Below are positions 8,041 through 17,039 of a stretch of DNA of 64,000 nucleotides, one piece after another (position 1 is the stretch's first letter; the number at the start of each line of letters is the position of its first letter). The translations under genes were made by a program, and so were the position numbers. Origin of the DNA: Desulfurobacterium atlanticum. Lineage in GTDB: Bacteria; Aquificota; Aquificia; Desulfurobacteriales; Desulfurobacteriaceae. The stretch covers positions 1 through 64,000 of the forward strand of contig NZ_FZOB01000005.1 of the NCBI RefSeq assembly GCF_900188395.1, read 5' to 3'. Below the pieces are notes generated by a model. It worked only from the letters and a program-made list of their open reading frames with translations, searched no databases and was not told the DNA's origin.

Positions 8041-10668
8041 ATGGAGATGGAAAAAACTTATAATCCTGCACTGTTTGAAGATAAATGGTACTCCTACTGG
8101 CTTGAAAAAAAATATTTCCACGCCGACGAAAAAAAAGTTTTAAAAGGTGAAAAAGAAAAATTTAGCGTTGTTCTTCCTCCTCCAAACGTTACAGGTGTAC
8201 TTCATATAGGCCATGCTCTGAACTCAACACTTCAGGACATCGTATGCAGATGGAAAAGAATGAAAGGTTATGAAGTGTGCTGGATACCAGGAACAGACCA
8301 TGCAGGTATAGCAACCCAATGGGTTGTGGAGAAACAGCTGGCACAGGAAGGCTTAACACGTCACGACATCGGAAGAGAAAACTTCCTTAAAAGAGTATGG
8401 GAATGGAAAGAATCCTGCGGTGGAAGAATAATCAATCAGCTAAAAAAACTCGGAACTTCCTGTGACTGGGATAGAGAAAGATTTACAATGGACGAAGGTT
8501 TTTCAAAAGCTGTAAGAAAAGCTTTTGTTGAACTTTATAAGGAAGGGCTTATATACAGGGGAAAAAGGCTAATAAATTGGTGTCCCAGATGTCACACAGC
8601 CCTTTCAGACCTTGAAGTTGAACATGAAGAGGAGAAGGGATACCTATGGTACATAAAATATCCTGTGGTGGGAGAAAAAGACAGATACATTGTAGTAGCA
8701 ACCACAAGACCTGAAACTATGCTTGGTGATGTTGCCGTAGCCGTAAATCCAGAAGATGAAAGATACAAAGACTTGATAGGTAAAAAACTGCTTCTTCCAA
8801 TCGTAAACAGAGAAATACCTGTAATAGCTGATGAATATGTTGACATGGATTTTGGAACAGGAGCTGTGAAAATAACACCGGCTCATGACTTTAACGACTT
8901 TGAAATAGGAAACAGACACAATCTTACACCTATCCAGATAATGGATGATTGGGCAAAAATTACAGTAGAACCGTTTAAAGGAATGGACAGATATGAAGCA
9001 AGAGAAGCCATAGTAAAAATGCTTAAAGATGAAGGACTGCTTGAAAAGGTTGAAGAGCATACCCATGCAGTAGGACACTGTTACAGATGTAAAACTGTAG
9101 TGGAACCTTACCTTTCAGACCAGTGGTTTGTTAAAACAAAACCCCTTGCAGAAAAAGCGATAGAATCTGTAAAAACAGGAGAGATAAAATTTATCCCGAA
9201 GCAGTGGGAAAACACATTCTTTGACTGGATGTACAACATAAGAGATTGGTGCATATCAAGACAGATATGGTGGGGACACCGAATTCCTGTCTGGTACTGT
9301 AACGATTGCGGACACCTTACAGTGACAGAAGAAACACCTGAGAAATGTGAAAAATGCGCAAGTAAAAACATAGTTCAGGATGAAGACGTACTTGATACAT
9401 GGTTTAGCTCGGCGCTCTGGCCATTTGGCACTCTCGGATGGCCTGAAGAAACAGATGACCTTAAAGCGTTTTATCCCACAGACCTTCTTGTTACAGGCTT
9501 TGACATTATCTTCTTCTGGGTTTCCAGAATGATGATGATGGGTTACCACTTCATGAAAGAGAAGCCGTTTTCAGATGTTTATGTTCACGCCCTTGTAAGA
9601 GATGAAAAAGGGCAAAAAATGAGTAAAACAAAAGGAAACGTTATTGACCCTCTTGATATGATTCAAAAATACGGTGCTGATACCTTAAGATTCACCCTTT
9701 CCTCCCTCGCAGCACAGGGAAGAGATATAAGATTATCAGAAAAAATAATTGAAGGATATAGACACTTTGCAAACAAAATATGGAACATAGCCCGCTTTAT
9801 CCTCACAGCCACAGAAGGAATAGATATTGAAGGGGAAAGAAAATTAGCCCCTGAAGACAGATGGATATTATCCAAGCTCTCCGAAACAGCAAAAGCTGTT
9901 GATAAAGAACTTACAAATTACCGGTTTAACGACGCATCAAAAGCACTTTACCAGTTTATATGGGGAGAATTTGCCGACTGGTACATTGAATTCTCAAAAA
10001 ACAGAATTTATAAAGGAACAGAAATAGAAAAAAGAACAGCTGCATACATTCTATTTACCATCTTAAGAGATTCTTTAAAGCTTCTCCACCCGTTTATGCC
10101 GTTTATCAGCGAAGAGATATACCAGAAACTTCCAAATAAAGATGCTGAATCTATAGTTATAGCCCCATGGCCTGAAGAAGATTACAACTTTGAAGAGAAA
10201 GAAACTGTGGAAAAAGTAAAAGAGATAATCCGCGGAATAAGAAACGTTAAAGCTGAACTAAACATTCCGCCTTCAACAGCCGTAGAAATAGCAATAAATT
10301 CAAAAGATACAAAATTATTAAAGGTTATAGAAAACATGGACGCTGCTATCAAGCAACTTGCAAGAGTTAAAGAGATAAGCATTACACCAGAAAAACCGGA
10401 AGGAAGCATCTCATTTTTCCTCCCCAGAACAGAAGTGTATGTAAAAATTGGAGAACTTATAGATGTAGCAGCAGAAATTGAAAAGATAGAAAAGAAACTT
10501 AAAGCCCTTTCCAAAGAGATTGAAAAGCTTGAAAGGAAACTCTCCAACGAAAATTTCCTCTCCCGTGCACCTAAAGAAGTTATAGAAAAGGACCGCAATA
10601 AACTCGAAGAAACAAAAGAACTGTTTAATAAACTTAATACAACCCTAACCCAGCTTAAAAACTTTTAA
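8041..10668 (+). CDS. valS: Valyl-tRNA synthetase
   Basis: Class I aminoacyl-tRNA synthetase of 875 aa. HIGH motif within PPPNVTGVLHIGHALN (about 46-61), KMSKS-type motif KMSKTKGN (about 524-531, Thr for the last Ser), editing domain TTRPETMLGDVAVAVNP, ETDDL/DWCISRQIWWGHRIP segment, and the C-terminal coiled coil rich in Lys/Glu that is typical of ValRS. Strong AAAGGAGG ribosome binding site. Monocistronic with a hairpin immediately after the stop. Confidence 0.97.
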   Translation: MEMEKTYNPALFEDKWYSYWLEKKYFHADEKKVLKGEKEKFSVVLPPPNVTGVLHIGHALNSTLQDIVCRWKRMKGYEVCWIPGTDHAGIATQWVVEKQLAQEGLTRHDIGRENFLKRVWEWKESCGGRIINQLKKLGTSCDWDRERFTMDEGFSKAVRKAFVELYKEGLIYRGKRLINWCPRCHTALSDLEVEHEEEKGYLWYIKYPVVGEKDRYIVVATTRPETMLGDVAVAVNPEDERYKDLIGKKLLLPIVNREIPVIADEYVDMDFGTGAVKITPAHDFNDFEIGNRHNLTPIQIMDDWAKITVEPFKGMDRYEAREAIVKMLKDEGLLEKVEEHTHAVGHCYRCKTVVEPYLSDQWFVKTKPLAEKAIESVKTGEIKFIPKQWENTFFDWMYNIRDWCISRQIWWGHRIPVWYCNDCGHLTVTEETPEKCEKCASKNIVQDEDVLDTWFSSALWPFGTLGWPEETDDLKAFYPTDLLVTGFDIIFFWVSRMMMMGYHFMKEKPFSDVYVHALVRDEKGQKMSKTKGNVIDPLDMIQKYGADTLRFTLSSLAAQGRDIRLSEKIIEGYRHFANKIWNIARFILTATEGIDIEGERKLAPEDRWILSKLSETAKAVDKELTNYRFNDASKALYQFIWGEFADWYIEFSKNRIYKGTEIEKRTAAYILFTILRDSLKLLHPFMPFISEEIYQKLPNKDAESIVIAPWPEEDYNFEEKETVEKVKEIIRGIRNVKAELNIPPSTAVEIAINSKDTKLLKVIENMDAAIKQLARVKEISITPEKPEGSISFFLPRTEVYVKIGELIDVAAEIEKIEKKLKALSKEIEKLERKLSNENFLSRAPKEVIEKDRNKLEETKELFNKLNTTLTQLKNF

Positions 10669-10691
10669 GAAGCCCCAAAAATTGGGGCTTC
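10669..10691 (+). terminator. Hairpin after valS
   Basis: GAAGCCCC and GGGGCTTC pair around a 7-nt A/T loop directly after the valS stop codon. The following bases (GCCCTTCT) are a poor U tract, so termination may be partial. Confidence 0.55.
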
Positions 10692-10764
10692 GCCCTTCTA
10701 TTGATTTATCAAGATTAAAGGATAAATTTTCCCTATCTGAAAGTTAACCTGTTTCGAGGTAAAT

Positions 10765-11589
10765 ATGAAAAAAAGCTGTTTCTTTCTGTTTTTCTTTGTG
10801 ATTTTATTTACAATCTCAGGATGTGAAACGAAGCAGGAAAACTTTTCAGAAAAAAGGTATGAAAGTTCCGTAAAAACCAAACCTGCCCAACTTGAGAAAA
10901 AGGTAGAAAGTGAAACCTTCTGTGAAGAAATCTCAGCAACACCAAACTTTAACAAAGAAAGACTCCTTAAACTTCCTCCACCTAAAAGAAAAAAACTTTT
11001 TATATCCATAATAACACCTGCTGTTCTTAAAGCAAACTGCATAATAGAAAAAGAACGAAAAGTTTTTCTTAAAATCAAAGGAAAAATAGAATCAGGAAAA
11101 CAGCTAACAGAAAAGGAAAAACAACTCCTTGAAAAACTTAAAAAGAACTACGAAAGCAATGACCTAAACGAACTTTACTACAGAATAAACACCCTGCCTC
11201 CAAGTATAGTTATAGCTCAAGCTGCCATAGAAAGTGGCTGGGGAACATCTCGTTTCTTTATAGAGGGAAATAATCTCTTTGGCATATGGACATTTTCAAA
11301 CAGCACAGAACACATCAAAGCAAAATACGGAAAAGCAAAAGTTAAGAAGTATAAATCCCCTCTCTACTCTATAGAAGATTATTACCATAACATCAATACT
11401 GGATGGGCGTATGAAGAACTGAGAAAAGCACGGTTAAAGACAAAAGACCCATTAATACTTGCAGACTATCTAAAAAATTACTCTATATTAAGAGAAGAGT
11501 ACGTAAGGAGGATAAAACGTGTTATCACAAAAAACAATCTTCAAAAGTTTGATAAATGCACTTATACTAACTGCACTATTGACCTTTAA
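10765..11589 (+). CDS. Bax-like glucosaminidase lipoprotein
   Basis: 274-aa predicted lipoprotein: hydrophobic N-terminus ending in the lipobox ISGC (about residue 20). The C-terminal half is a glucosaminidase domain of the E. coli Bax type, with PPSIVIAQAAIESGWGTSRF (catalytic Glu in AAIESGWG) followed by EGNNLFGIW, YYHNINTGWAYEELR and LADYLKNYS. Expected to cleave peptidoglycan glycan strands at the envelope. Its last 71 nt overlap the start of the downstream deacetylase gene. Confidence 0.85.
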   Translation: MKKSCFFLFFFVILFTISGCETKQENFSEKRYESSVKTKPAQLEKKVESETFCEEISATPNFNKERLLKLPPPKRKKLFISIITPAVLKANCIIEKERKVFLKIKGKIESGKQLTEKEKQLLEKLKKNYESNDLNELYYRINTLPPSIVIAQAAIESGWGTSRFFIEGNNLFGIWTFSNSTEHIKAKYGKAKVKKYKSPLYSIEDYYHNINTGWAYEELRKARLKTKDPLILADYLKNYSILREEYVRRIKRVITKNNLQKFDKCTYTNCTIDL

Positions 11590-12559
11590 AGCATACAGTT
11601 CAAGTGCAAATATACTCATCTATCACAAATTTGACGAAAAAAACAGCCCATCCACTTCTGTATCAATGAAAGACTTCAAAATGCAGATGGAATACTTAAA
11701 AAACAACAATTACAACGTCGTTTCCCTGAAAGAAATCATTGACTACCTGAAAACAGGAAAACCCATTCCTCCTAAAACAGTTGCCATAACCATAGATGAC
11801 GGCTACCGCTCCACAATGAAAGCTTTTAAAATACTAAAAAAATATAACTTCCCCTTTACTTTATTCCTATATGCAGAAGGAATCAGCAGACATTATCCGG
11901 CATATCTCACACCTAAAGAACTAACAGAGATAGCTAATTATCCAAAAGTTTCCTTTGGCAACCACTCATACAGCCACAAACGATTTGCCAAACTCATTAA
12001 AACAATGGATAAAAAAAAGTATAAACAACTTATAAAACAAGATACACTAAAAGCTCAGGAAATCATAAAAAAATTAACAGGAAAAAATACATCTTTCTAC
12101 GCCTTTCCCTACGGTGAATACAATAAAACCTACATAGAAGCACTAAAAGAACTGAACCTTTTCAAGGGAATATTCTCTCAAGACAGTGCCGCAGTTTCAA
12201 ATCTAACCCCCGTATATCTCATTCCGAGAAAACCGGTAGTTGGAAGCTGGAGCACAATGAGAAAATTCAGAAAAATGCTTGAAAAGGAAGCCCTACCTGT
12301 TATAAAACACAATCCACCGGCAGATTACATAAAAGAAAACTTAATAAATATCTACGCCGAAATAGAAAACCCGGAAAACTACAAAAACTGCCACATCTAC
12401 ATATCAGAAAAAGGCTGGATAAAAGCAAGAAAAATCGGCAACAGAATAGAAAGCACAAAACCTTTAAAAATTACAAGATGGAAAAACAGAATCTCCATTG
12501 AATGCTACAACAGAAAAACCGGAAATTTTGCCAATTATATCTGGATGATAATCCACTGA
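11519..12559 (+). CDS. Secreted polysaccharide deacetylase (NodB family)
   Basis: 346-aa exported enzyme: signal peptide at 1-28, then a NodB fold. Metal and catalytic motifs TIDDGYRST (Asp-Asp) and GNHSYSHKRF (HxxxH) are intact, followed by FYAFPYGEYN. Likely removes acetyl groups from peptidoglycan or an exopolysaccharide GlcNAc. Start is GTG at 11519, with AAGGAGG 7 nt upstream inside the preceding glucosaminidase gene, so the signal peptide is dual-coded. Pairing with a glucosaminidase suggests coordinated wall remodelling. Confidence 0.85.
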   Translation: MLSQKTIFKSLINALILTALLTFKAYSSSANILIYHKFDEKNSPSTSVSMKDFKMQMEYLKNNNYNVVSLKEIIDYLKTGKPIPPKTVAITIDDGYRSTMKAFKILKKYNFPFTLFLYAEGISRHYPAYLTPKELTEIANYPKVSFGNHSYSHKRFAKLIKTMDKKKYKQLIKQDTLKAQEIIKKLTGKNTSFYAFPYGEYNKTYIEALKELNLFKGIFSQDSAAVSNLTPVYLIPRKPVVGSWSTMRKFRKMLEKEALPVIKHNPPADYIKENLINIYAEIENPENYKNCHIYISEKGWIKARKIGNRIESTKPLKITRWKNRISIECYNRKTGNFANYIWMIIH

Positions 12560-12569
12560 AAAAAAGAAT

Positions 12570-12590
12570 CCCGTCCATAAAAAGGACGGG
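12570..12590. terminator. Bidirectional terminator hairpin
   Basis: CCCGTCC (12570-12576) pairs with GGACGGG (12584-12590), with A/T-rich flanks on both sides. It lies between the convergent deacetylase and hydrogenase hydA genes. Confidence 0.7.
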
Positions 12591-12596
12591 AACAGT

Positions 12597-14330
12597 TTAT
12601 TTCTTCAAAAACACAGCTTCCCAGCAGGGTCTTCTGCTGTAAGTGGTATGAAGAAGCTTATGAGCCTTCTCTCCGCCAATTTCACCTAAAAACATCTCAT
12701 ACGCAGCTTTTATATAAGGATTTTCATGAGATTTTCTGAGAATTCTTTTCTCATCATCACTGTAAAGACCTTCAGCCCTTTTTCTCAAAATATCTTTTGT
12801 CGTCGGAATAGGCTGACCGCCGCCGCCGATACATCCGCCGGGGCAGGCCATAACTTCAAAGAAATGGATATCAACTTCCTTATTTTTTATCATCTCAAGA
12901 AGACGAACCGCCGCAGACAGAGTGTGCGCTACTGCAACCTTTATTTTTTTATCTCCGACCTCAACATCGGCAAATTTTAAATCCTCAAATCCCCTTACAG
13001 ATTCAAACTCTATCTTATCAAAAGAACCGCCTGACAGCCAATCGGCAGCCGTTCTCAAAGCTGCTTCCATAACACCACCTGTTACACCGAAAATCGTTCC
13101 TGCACCTGTATATTCACCAAACGGTTTATCAGCTTCATCTTCCGGTAAATCTCTGATATCTATATTAAACATCTTTAAAAGTCTTCCCAGTTCTCTTGTG
13201 GTTAAAACAATATCGGTATCCCCTGCAAGCTCATCTCTTGCAGCTTCATACTTTTTAGCTGTACACGGCATAACAGTAACATGAACAATGTTTTCTTTTG
13301 AAATACCCTCTTTTTCAACCATATAAGCCTTCACAAGAGCACCAAGCATCGCCTGAGGAGATTTACAGGTTGAAAGATAAGGAATAAACTCCGGATAAAA
13401 TCTTTCAACAAAATTCACCCATCCCGGACAGCAGGAAGTTGCCATAGGTAAAGGCTTATCCCCTTTTATCCTTTCTATAAGTTCATTTGCTTCCTCAACG
13501 ATTGTAAGGTCAGCACCAAAGTTAACATCATAAACCCTGTCAAATCCAAGCTTTCTTAAAGCTGAAACAAGCTTACCTACAACAACCGTTCCAGGCTCCA
13601 TTCCAAAAGCTTCCCCTATTGCCACCCTTACAGAAGGCGCAAAAGAAACAAATACTGTTTTCTTTTCATCTGCTAAAACTTCAAGAACCTTATCTATATC
13701 ATCTCTCTCTGTTAAAGCTCCTACGGGACACCTAACAACACACTGACCACAAACTATACAGGGTGTTTCATCCATAGAAACAGATTCCGGCGGCTCAACC
13801 GTAGCTTCATGCCCTTTACCGACAAATCCGTAAATCCCTATTCCGGGAATAAGCTGACAGGTTGATATACATCTTTTACACTTAATACACTTTGCAGGTT
13901 CACGGCTGATTATGGAGTTATCCTTAAACTCAATTTCACAGAGCTCTGGAAAGTCAAACTCAGGAAGCCCCATATACTTTGCAACTTTCTTTATCTCACA
14001 TGTTTCGTCCCTTTTACATACAGGACATTCTACTTTATGGTCAGCAAGAATCATCTCAAAAACAGTCTTCCTCACATCTCTTACGAACGGAGAATCTGTT
14101 ATTACTTCCATCCCTTCAAAAACTTCAGTAATACAGGCCCTTAAAAGTGTCCTCGCTCCTTTAACCTCAACAACACACAGGCCACAATGTCCACCTTCAC
14201 TAATCCCTTTCATAAAACAGAGAGTTGGAATGTAAATGCCAAGCTTATTGCACACATCAAGAATAGTCTGCCCGGATTCCACAACATAATTTTTCCCGTT
14301 TATTTTTAAATTCACGGTTTTAGCCATCAT
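12597..14330 (-). CDS. hydA: [FeFe] hydrogenase catalytic subunit, HndD/HydA type
   Basis: 577-aa modular [FeFe] hydrogenase. N-terminal [2Fe-2S] domain (Cys38, 49, 52, 66), the His-Cys3 cluster (DHKVECPVCKRDETC), two [4Fe-4S] clusters (CIKCKRCISTC, CIVCGQCVVRC), then the H-domain with L1 TSCCPGW (ligand Cys301), L2 VMPCTAKKYE (Cys356) and L3 FEVMACPGGCIGGGGQP (Cys496, Cys500). Proton-path residues, including the Cys300 equivalent and KSPQ Ser, are present, so an active enzyme is expected. It lacks the extra C-terminal [2Fe-2S] domain of Thermotoga HydA. ATG at 14330 or 14327. Overlaps hydB. The maturases HydE, HydF and HydG are not in the window. Confidence 0.93.
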   Translation of the reverse strand: MMAKTVNLKINGKNYVVESGQTILDVCNKLGIYIPTLCFMKGISEGGHCGLCVVEVKGARTLLRACITEVFEGMEVITDSPFVRDVRKTVFEMILADHKVECPVCKRDETCEIKKVAKYMGLPEFDFPELCEIEFKDNSIISREPAKCIKCKRCISTCQLIPGIGIYGFVGKGHEATVEPPESVSMDETPCIVCGQCVVRCPVGALTERDDIDKVLEVLADEKKTVFVSFAPSVRVAIGEAFGMEPGTVVVGKLVSALRKLGFDRVYDVNFGADLTIVEEANELIERIKGDKPLPMATSCCPGWVNFVERFYPEFIPYLSTCKSPQAMLGALVKAYMVEKEGISKENIVHVTVMPCTAKKYEAARDELAGDTDIVLTTRELGRLLKMFNIDIRDLPEDEADKPFGEYTGAGTIFGVTGGVMEAALRTAADWLSGGSFDKIEFESVRGFEDLKFADVEVGDKKIKVAVAHTLSAAVRLLEMIKNKEVDIHFFEVMACPGGCIGGGGQPIPTTKDILRKRAEGLYSDDEKRILRKSHENPYIKAAYEMFLGEIGGEKAHKLLHTTYSRRPCWEAVFLKK

Positions 14331-15594
14331 TACCCCCTTTTATATGGGCAAGCCACTCCTCTTTAAACTTTTGAATAGATTGATAAACTATATTGGGTGC
14401 CGTCTGTCCAAGACCACAGAAGGATGCCTTTCTCATTCCTATTGAAACCTTTTCTATCTTCTCAAGATCTTCAACTGTCCCTTCACCTGTCTTGATTTTG
14501 TGAATCAGCTTACATAAAGTAACCGTTCCAAGACTACAAGGCCTACATTTTCCGCAGGATTCTGTTTTAAAAAATTCCATAATATTCTCTGCAACATCAA
14601 CAATATCTCTTGTCTCATCAAGAACAATAACCGTCCCACACCCAGGTCCTGCTTCAATAATACCAAGAGACTTATAATCAACAGGAATATCCACCTCATC
14701 ACTTCTAACAAGCGTTCCTGAAACACCACCTAAAATAACAGCTTTAAGTCTTCTGTTATGTCTTATTCCACCTGCAAGATTGATGATTTCCCGTAATGTT
14801 GCTCCGAAAGGAATCTCTATCAATCCTCTCCAGTTTATATCCCCGGAAAGAGAAAAAAGTTTCGTTCCATGAGAACCTTCCACTCCAAACTCTAAAAACC
14901 TATCAGCACCTTCATTTATTATAAAAGGTAAATTTGCAAGGGTTTCAACATTATTTACTACTGTAGGTTTTCCATAAAGTCCTTTTTGGGGAGGAAACGG
15001 AGGTTTCTTTCTCGGCTCTCCTCTCTTTCCCTCTATCATCTCAAGAAGTGCTGTTTCCTCACCGCAAATATACGCACCGGCACCCCTTTCTATAACCATA
15101 TCAAAGGAGAAATCGGTACCAAAAATATTTTCTCCAAGAAAACCTTTCTCATAAGCATCTTTTATAGCTTTCTCCATCCTTTTAATTGCATGAACATAAT
15201 CACATCTTATACACACTATAGCTTTTTTTGCACCAACAGCATATCCGGCCAGAATTGTTCCTTCTATTAAAAGATGGGGAGAATCCTCCATTATGATCCT
15301 ATCTTTAAAAGTTCCAGGTTCTCCCTCTTCACCGTTAACAACTATATATTTAACATCTGAGCTCTCTTTAGCAGCAAGTTCAAGCTTTAATCCTGTTGGG
15401 AAACCTGCTCCACCTCTTCCCCTTAACTGAGACTTTTTAACCTCCTCTATAACCTGCAAGGGAGTCATCTGCGTAAGGGCTTTTTTTAAAGCACTGTATC
15501 TTCCTGCTTCTATACATTTTTCTATATTTTCAGGACATATTTTCCGTGCATTCTTAAGAATTATAGGTTCACCAATAACTTTAAAATCAATCAT
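14320..15594 (-). CDS. hydB: NuoF-like NAD(H)/FMN hydrogenase subunit
   Basis: 424-aa flavoprotein subunit passing electrons between NAD(H) and the hydrogenase. FMN/NAD-binding RGRGGAGFPTGLKLE (about 58-72), NGEEGEPGTFKDR, GAGAYICGEETALLE, and the N3-type [4Fe-4S] motif ESCGKCRPCSLGT with a distal Cys. It has the E. coli NuoF size and lacks both the N-terminal thioredoxin-like domain and the C-terminal 2x[4Fe-4S] ferredoxin domain of electron-bifurcating Thermotoga HydB. Overlaps both neighbours by 8-11 nt. Function as an NADH-linked partner of HydA is inferred from operon structure. Confidence 0.9.
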   Translation of the reverse strand: MIDFKVIGEPIILKNARKICPENIEKCIEAGRYSALKKALTQMTPLQVIEEVKKSQLRGRGGAGFPTGLKLELAAKESSDVKYIVVNGEEGEPGTFKDRIIMEDSPHLLIEGTILAGYAVGAKKAIVCIRCDYVHAIKRMEKAIKDAYEKGFLGENIFGTDFSFDMVIERGAGAYICGEETALLEMIEGKRGEPRKKPPFPPQKGLYGKPTVVNNVETLANLPFIINEGADRFLEFGVEGSHGTKLFSLSGDINWRGLIEIPFGATLREIINLAGGIRHNRRLKAVILGGVSGTLVRSDEVDIPVDYKSLGIIEAGPGCGTVIVLDETRDIVDVAENIMEFFKTESCGKCRPCSLGTVTLCKLIHKIKTGEGTVEDLEKIEKVSIGMRKASFCGLGQTAPNIVYQSIQKFKEEWLAHIKGGNDG

Positions 15595-16024
15595 TCCTCT
15601 CCTCCATATAGCCCCTTAAAACCTCCTTCACCTTTGCAGGGGTAAGATGACCGTAAGGCTTATTATTGATAAGAATAACAGGAGCAATGGCACACAACCC
15701 AAGACACGATGTTTTTTCAAGATAAAACTTACCGTCAGGAGTTGCTTCTCCAAAATCTATTCCAAGATACTCCTTTATAGCCTCCACAACCTCCTCAGCT
15801 CCTTCTATATGACACGGAAGGTTTTCACAAACCCTTATAAGATACTTTCCACGAGGTTTATTTGAAAGTCTCGGATAAAAAGAGATGATAGAATATATTT
15901 CTGAAGGACTTTTAGAAAACTTTTTTGCCACATCAAGAACCTTCTCAGACGGAATATAATGGAACCCAGATTCTTCCTGAATCTTCAAAAGTTCCTCAAT
16001 TAAAAAAAGATTATCCTCTTTCAT
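15587..16024 (-). CDS. hydC: NuoE-like [2Fe-2S] hydrogenase subunit
   Basis: 145-aa thioredoxin-like ferredoxin subunit. The four cluster ligands appear as RVCENLPC (C-x4-C) and TSCLGLC (C-x3-C), the NuoE pattern. The start is ATG at 16024 after GAGGG; a GTG one codon upstream is less well placed. It is the first gene of the hydCBA operon and overlaps hydB by 8 nt. Confidence 0.9.
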   Translation of the reverse strand: MKEDNLFLIEELLKIQEESGFHYIPSEKVLDVAKKFSKSPSEIYSIISFYPRLSNKPRGKYLIRVCENLPCHIEGAEEVVEAIKEYLGIDFGEATPDGKFYLEKTSCLGLCAIAPVILINNKPYGHLTPAKVKEVLRGYMEERND

Positions 16025-16051
16025 CACACCCTCACAGGAAGTTTTCCCCCA

Positions 16052-16080
16052 TTTTTACAAAATTTTTACAAGATAGTCAA
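16052..16080 (-). promoter_or_regulatory. Candidate hydCBA promoter
   Basis: Minus strand TTGACT (16075-16080), 17-nt spacer, TAAAAA (16052-16057), 28 nt before the hydC start. The -35 is good and the -10 is weak. Confidence 0.35.
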
Positions 16081-16115
16081 ATTTTGCTACAATAGAATTG
16101 GTATATACAGCCTTT

Positions 16116-17039
16116 TTAGCCCAACATTTTGACAGCAAGATCAACAGCTGAAATGAAACTTTTTACACTGGCTATCCCCTTTCCAGCAATATCATAAGCA
16201 GTGCCATGACCTACAGAGGTCCTAACAAAAGGCAGTCCAAGAGTAACATTAACAGTTTCTTCAAAGCCTGTTAATTTCACGGGGATCAATCCCTGATCAT
16301 GATACATGCAAAGAACAGTACCAAATTCACCAGAAACTGCCCTGTTAAAAACAGTATCCGAAGGGAAAGGACCGTAAACTTTCAGCCCTAAATCTCTGGC
16401 TTTCTTTATGGCAGGTTTAATCACTCTTTCCTCTTCATCACCGAATAAACCACTCTCCCCAGCATGAGGATTTAAACCCGCAACAGCAATCTTCTCTCCA
16501 GGAAAATATCTATCTATAAGAAGAAGCTTTTTAAAAATAGAGTCAGACGAAATCCTGTTTGCAACTTTATTCAGAGGGATATGAGTTGTTTCAAGAACAA
16601 CTTTCAACTTACTATTTGCAAGCATCATGGCAAAATCTTTAATCTTAAACTCAGATGCGAAGTATTCTGTATGTCCAGGAAAGTTGAAACCAGCAGACTT
16701 TATAGACTCTTTATTTATAGGAAGAGTAACAATAGCATCTATACCGCCGCTTTTAACTGCAGATACCGCAGATTTAAGATACTCAAACTGAGCTTTTCCA
16801 GCTTCTACTGAAACTTTCCCGGGTATAAAATCAGAAACGGAACAAACATCTTCAAAAAAAACATTTCCCGGGAAACTTTCCAGCGATATCCCCAGCAGTC
16901 TTGAGTAAAAGTCTAAGACCGCTTTTGAACCATAAACTTTAAAAGAAACATCATATTCTTCTAAATAGGTAAGACTTTTTATAAAAATCTCTGGCCCAAC
17001 TCCGGCCGGATCTCCAAGAGTTATCCCAACTTTTTTTAT
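16116..17039 (-). CDS. pdxA: 4-hydroxythreonine-4-phosphate dehydrogenase PdxA, with ATA start
   Basis: Pyridoxal-phosphate biosynthesis enzyme of 307 aa. The reading frame gives KKVGITLGDPAGVGPE at the N-terminus, then PINKESIKSAGF, PGHTEYFA, AVAGLNPHAGESGLFG, GPFPSDTVF, MYHDQGLIPVK and TSVGHGTAYDIAGKG, all classic PdxA. No ATG, GTG or TTG exists between the upstream in-frame TAA and this conserved N-terminus. The best start is ATA at 17039, 6 nt after GGAGG and overlapping the upstream stop as ATAA. A G-to-A change from an ancestral ATGA would explain both. The first in-frame ATG is about 137 codons in and cannot be the start. Confidence 0.9.
   Translation of the reverse strand: MKKVGITLGDPAGVGPEIFIKSLTYLEEYDVSFKVYGSKAVLDFYSRLLGISLESFPGNVFFEDVCSVSDFIPGKVSVEAGKAQFEYLKSAVSAVKSGGIDAIVTLPINKESIKSAGFNFPGHTEYFASEFKIKDFAMMLANSKLKVVLETTHIPLNKVANRISSDSIFKKLLLIDRYFPGEKIAVAGLNPHAGESGLFGDEEERVIKPAIKKARDLGLKVYGPFPSDTVFNRAVSGEFGTVLCMYHDQGLIPVKLTGFEETVNVTLGLPFVRTSVGHGTAYDIAGKGIASVKSFISAVDLAVKMLG

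Noticed and set aside
12597-14330. Calling the hydrogenase subunit NuoG (complex I)
   Set aside because: All three H-cluster motifs with four Cys ligands are present, which NuoG lacks.
16116-17039. pdxA as a 5'-truncated pseudogene starting at 16628
   Set aside because: The N-terminal half is present, in frame and conserved up to the ATA codon; only the start codon is non-canonical.
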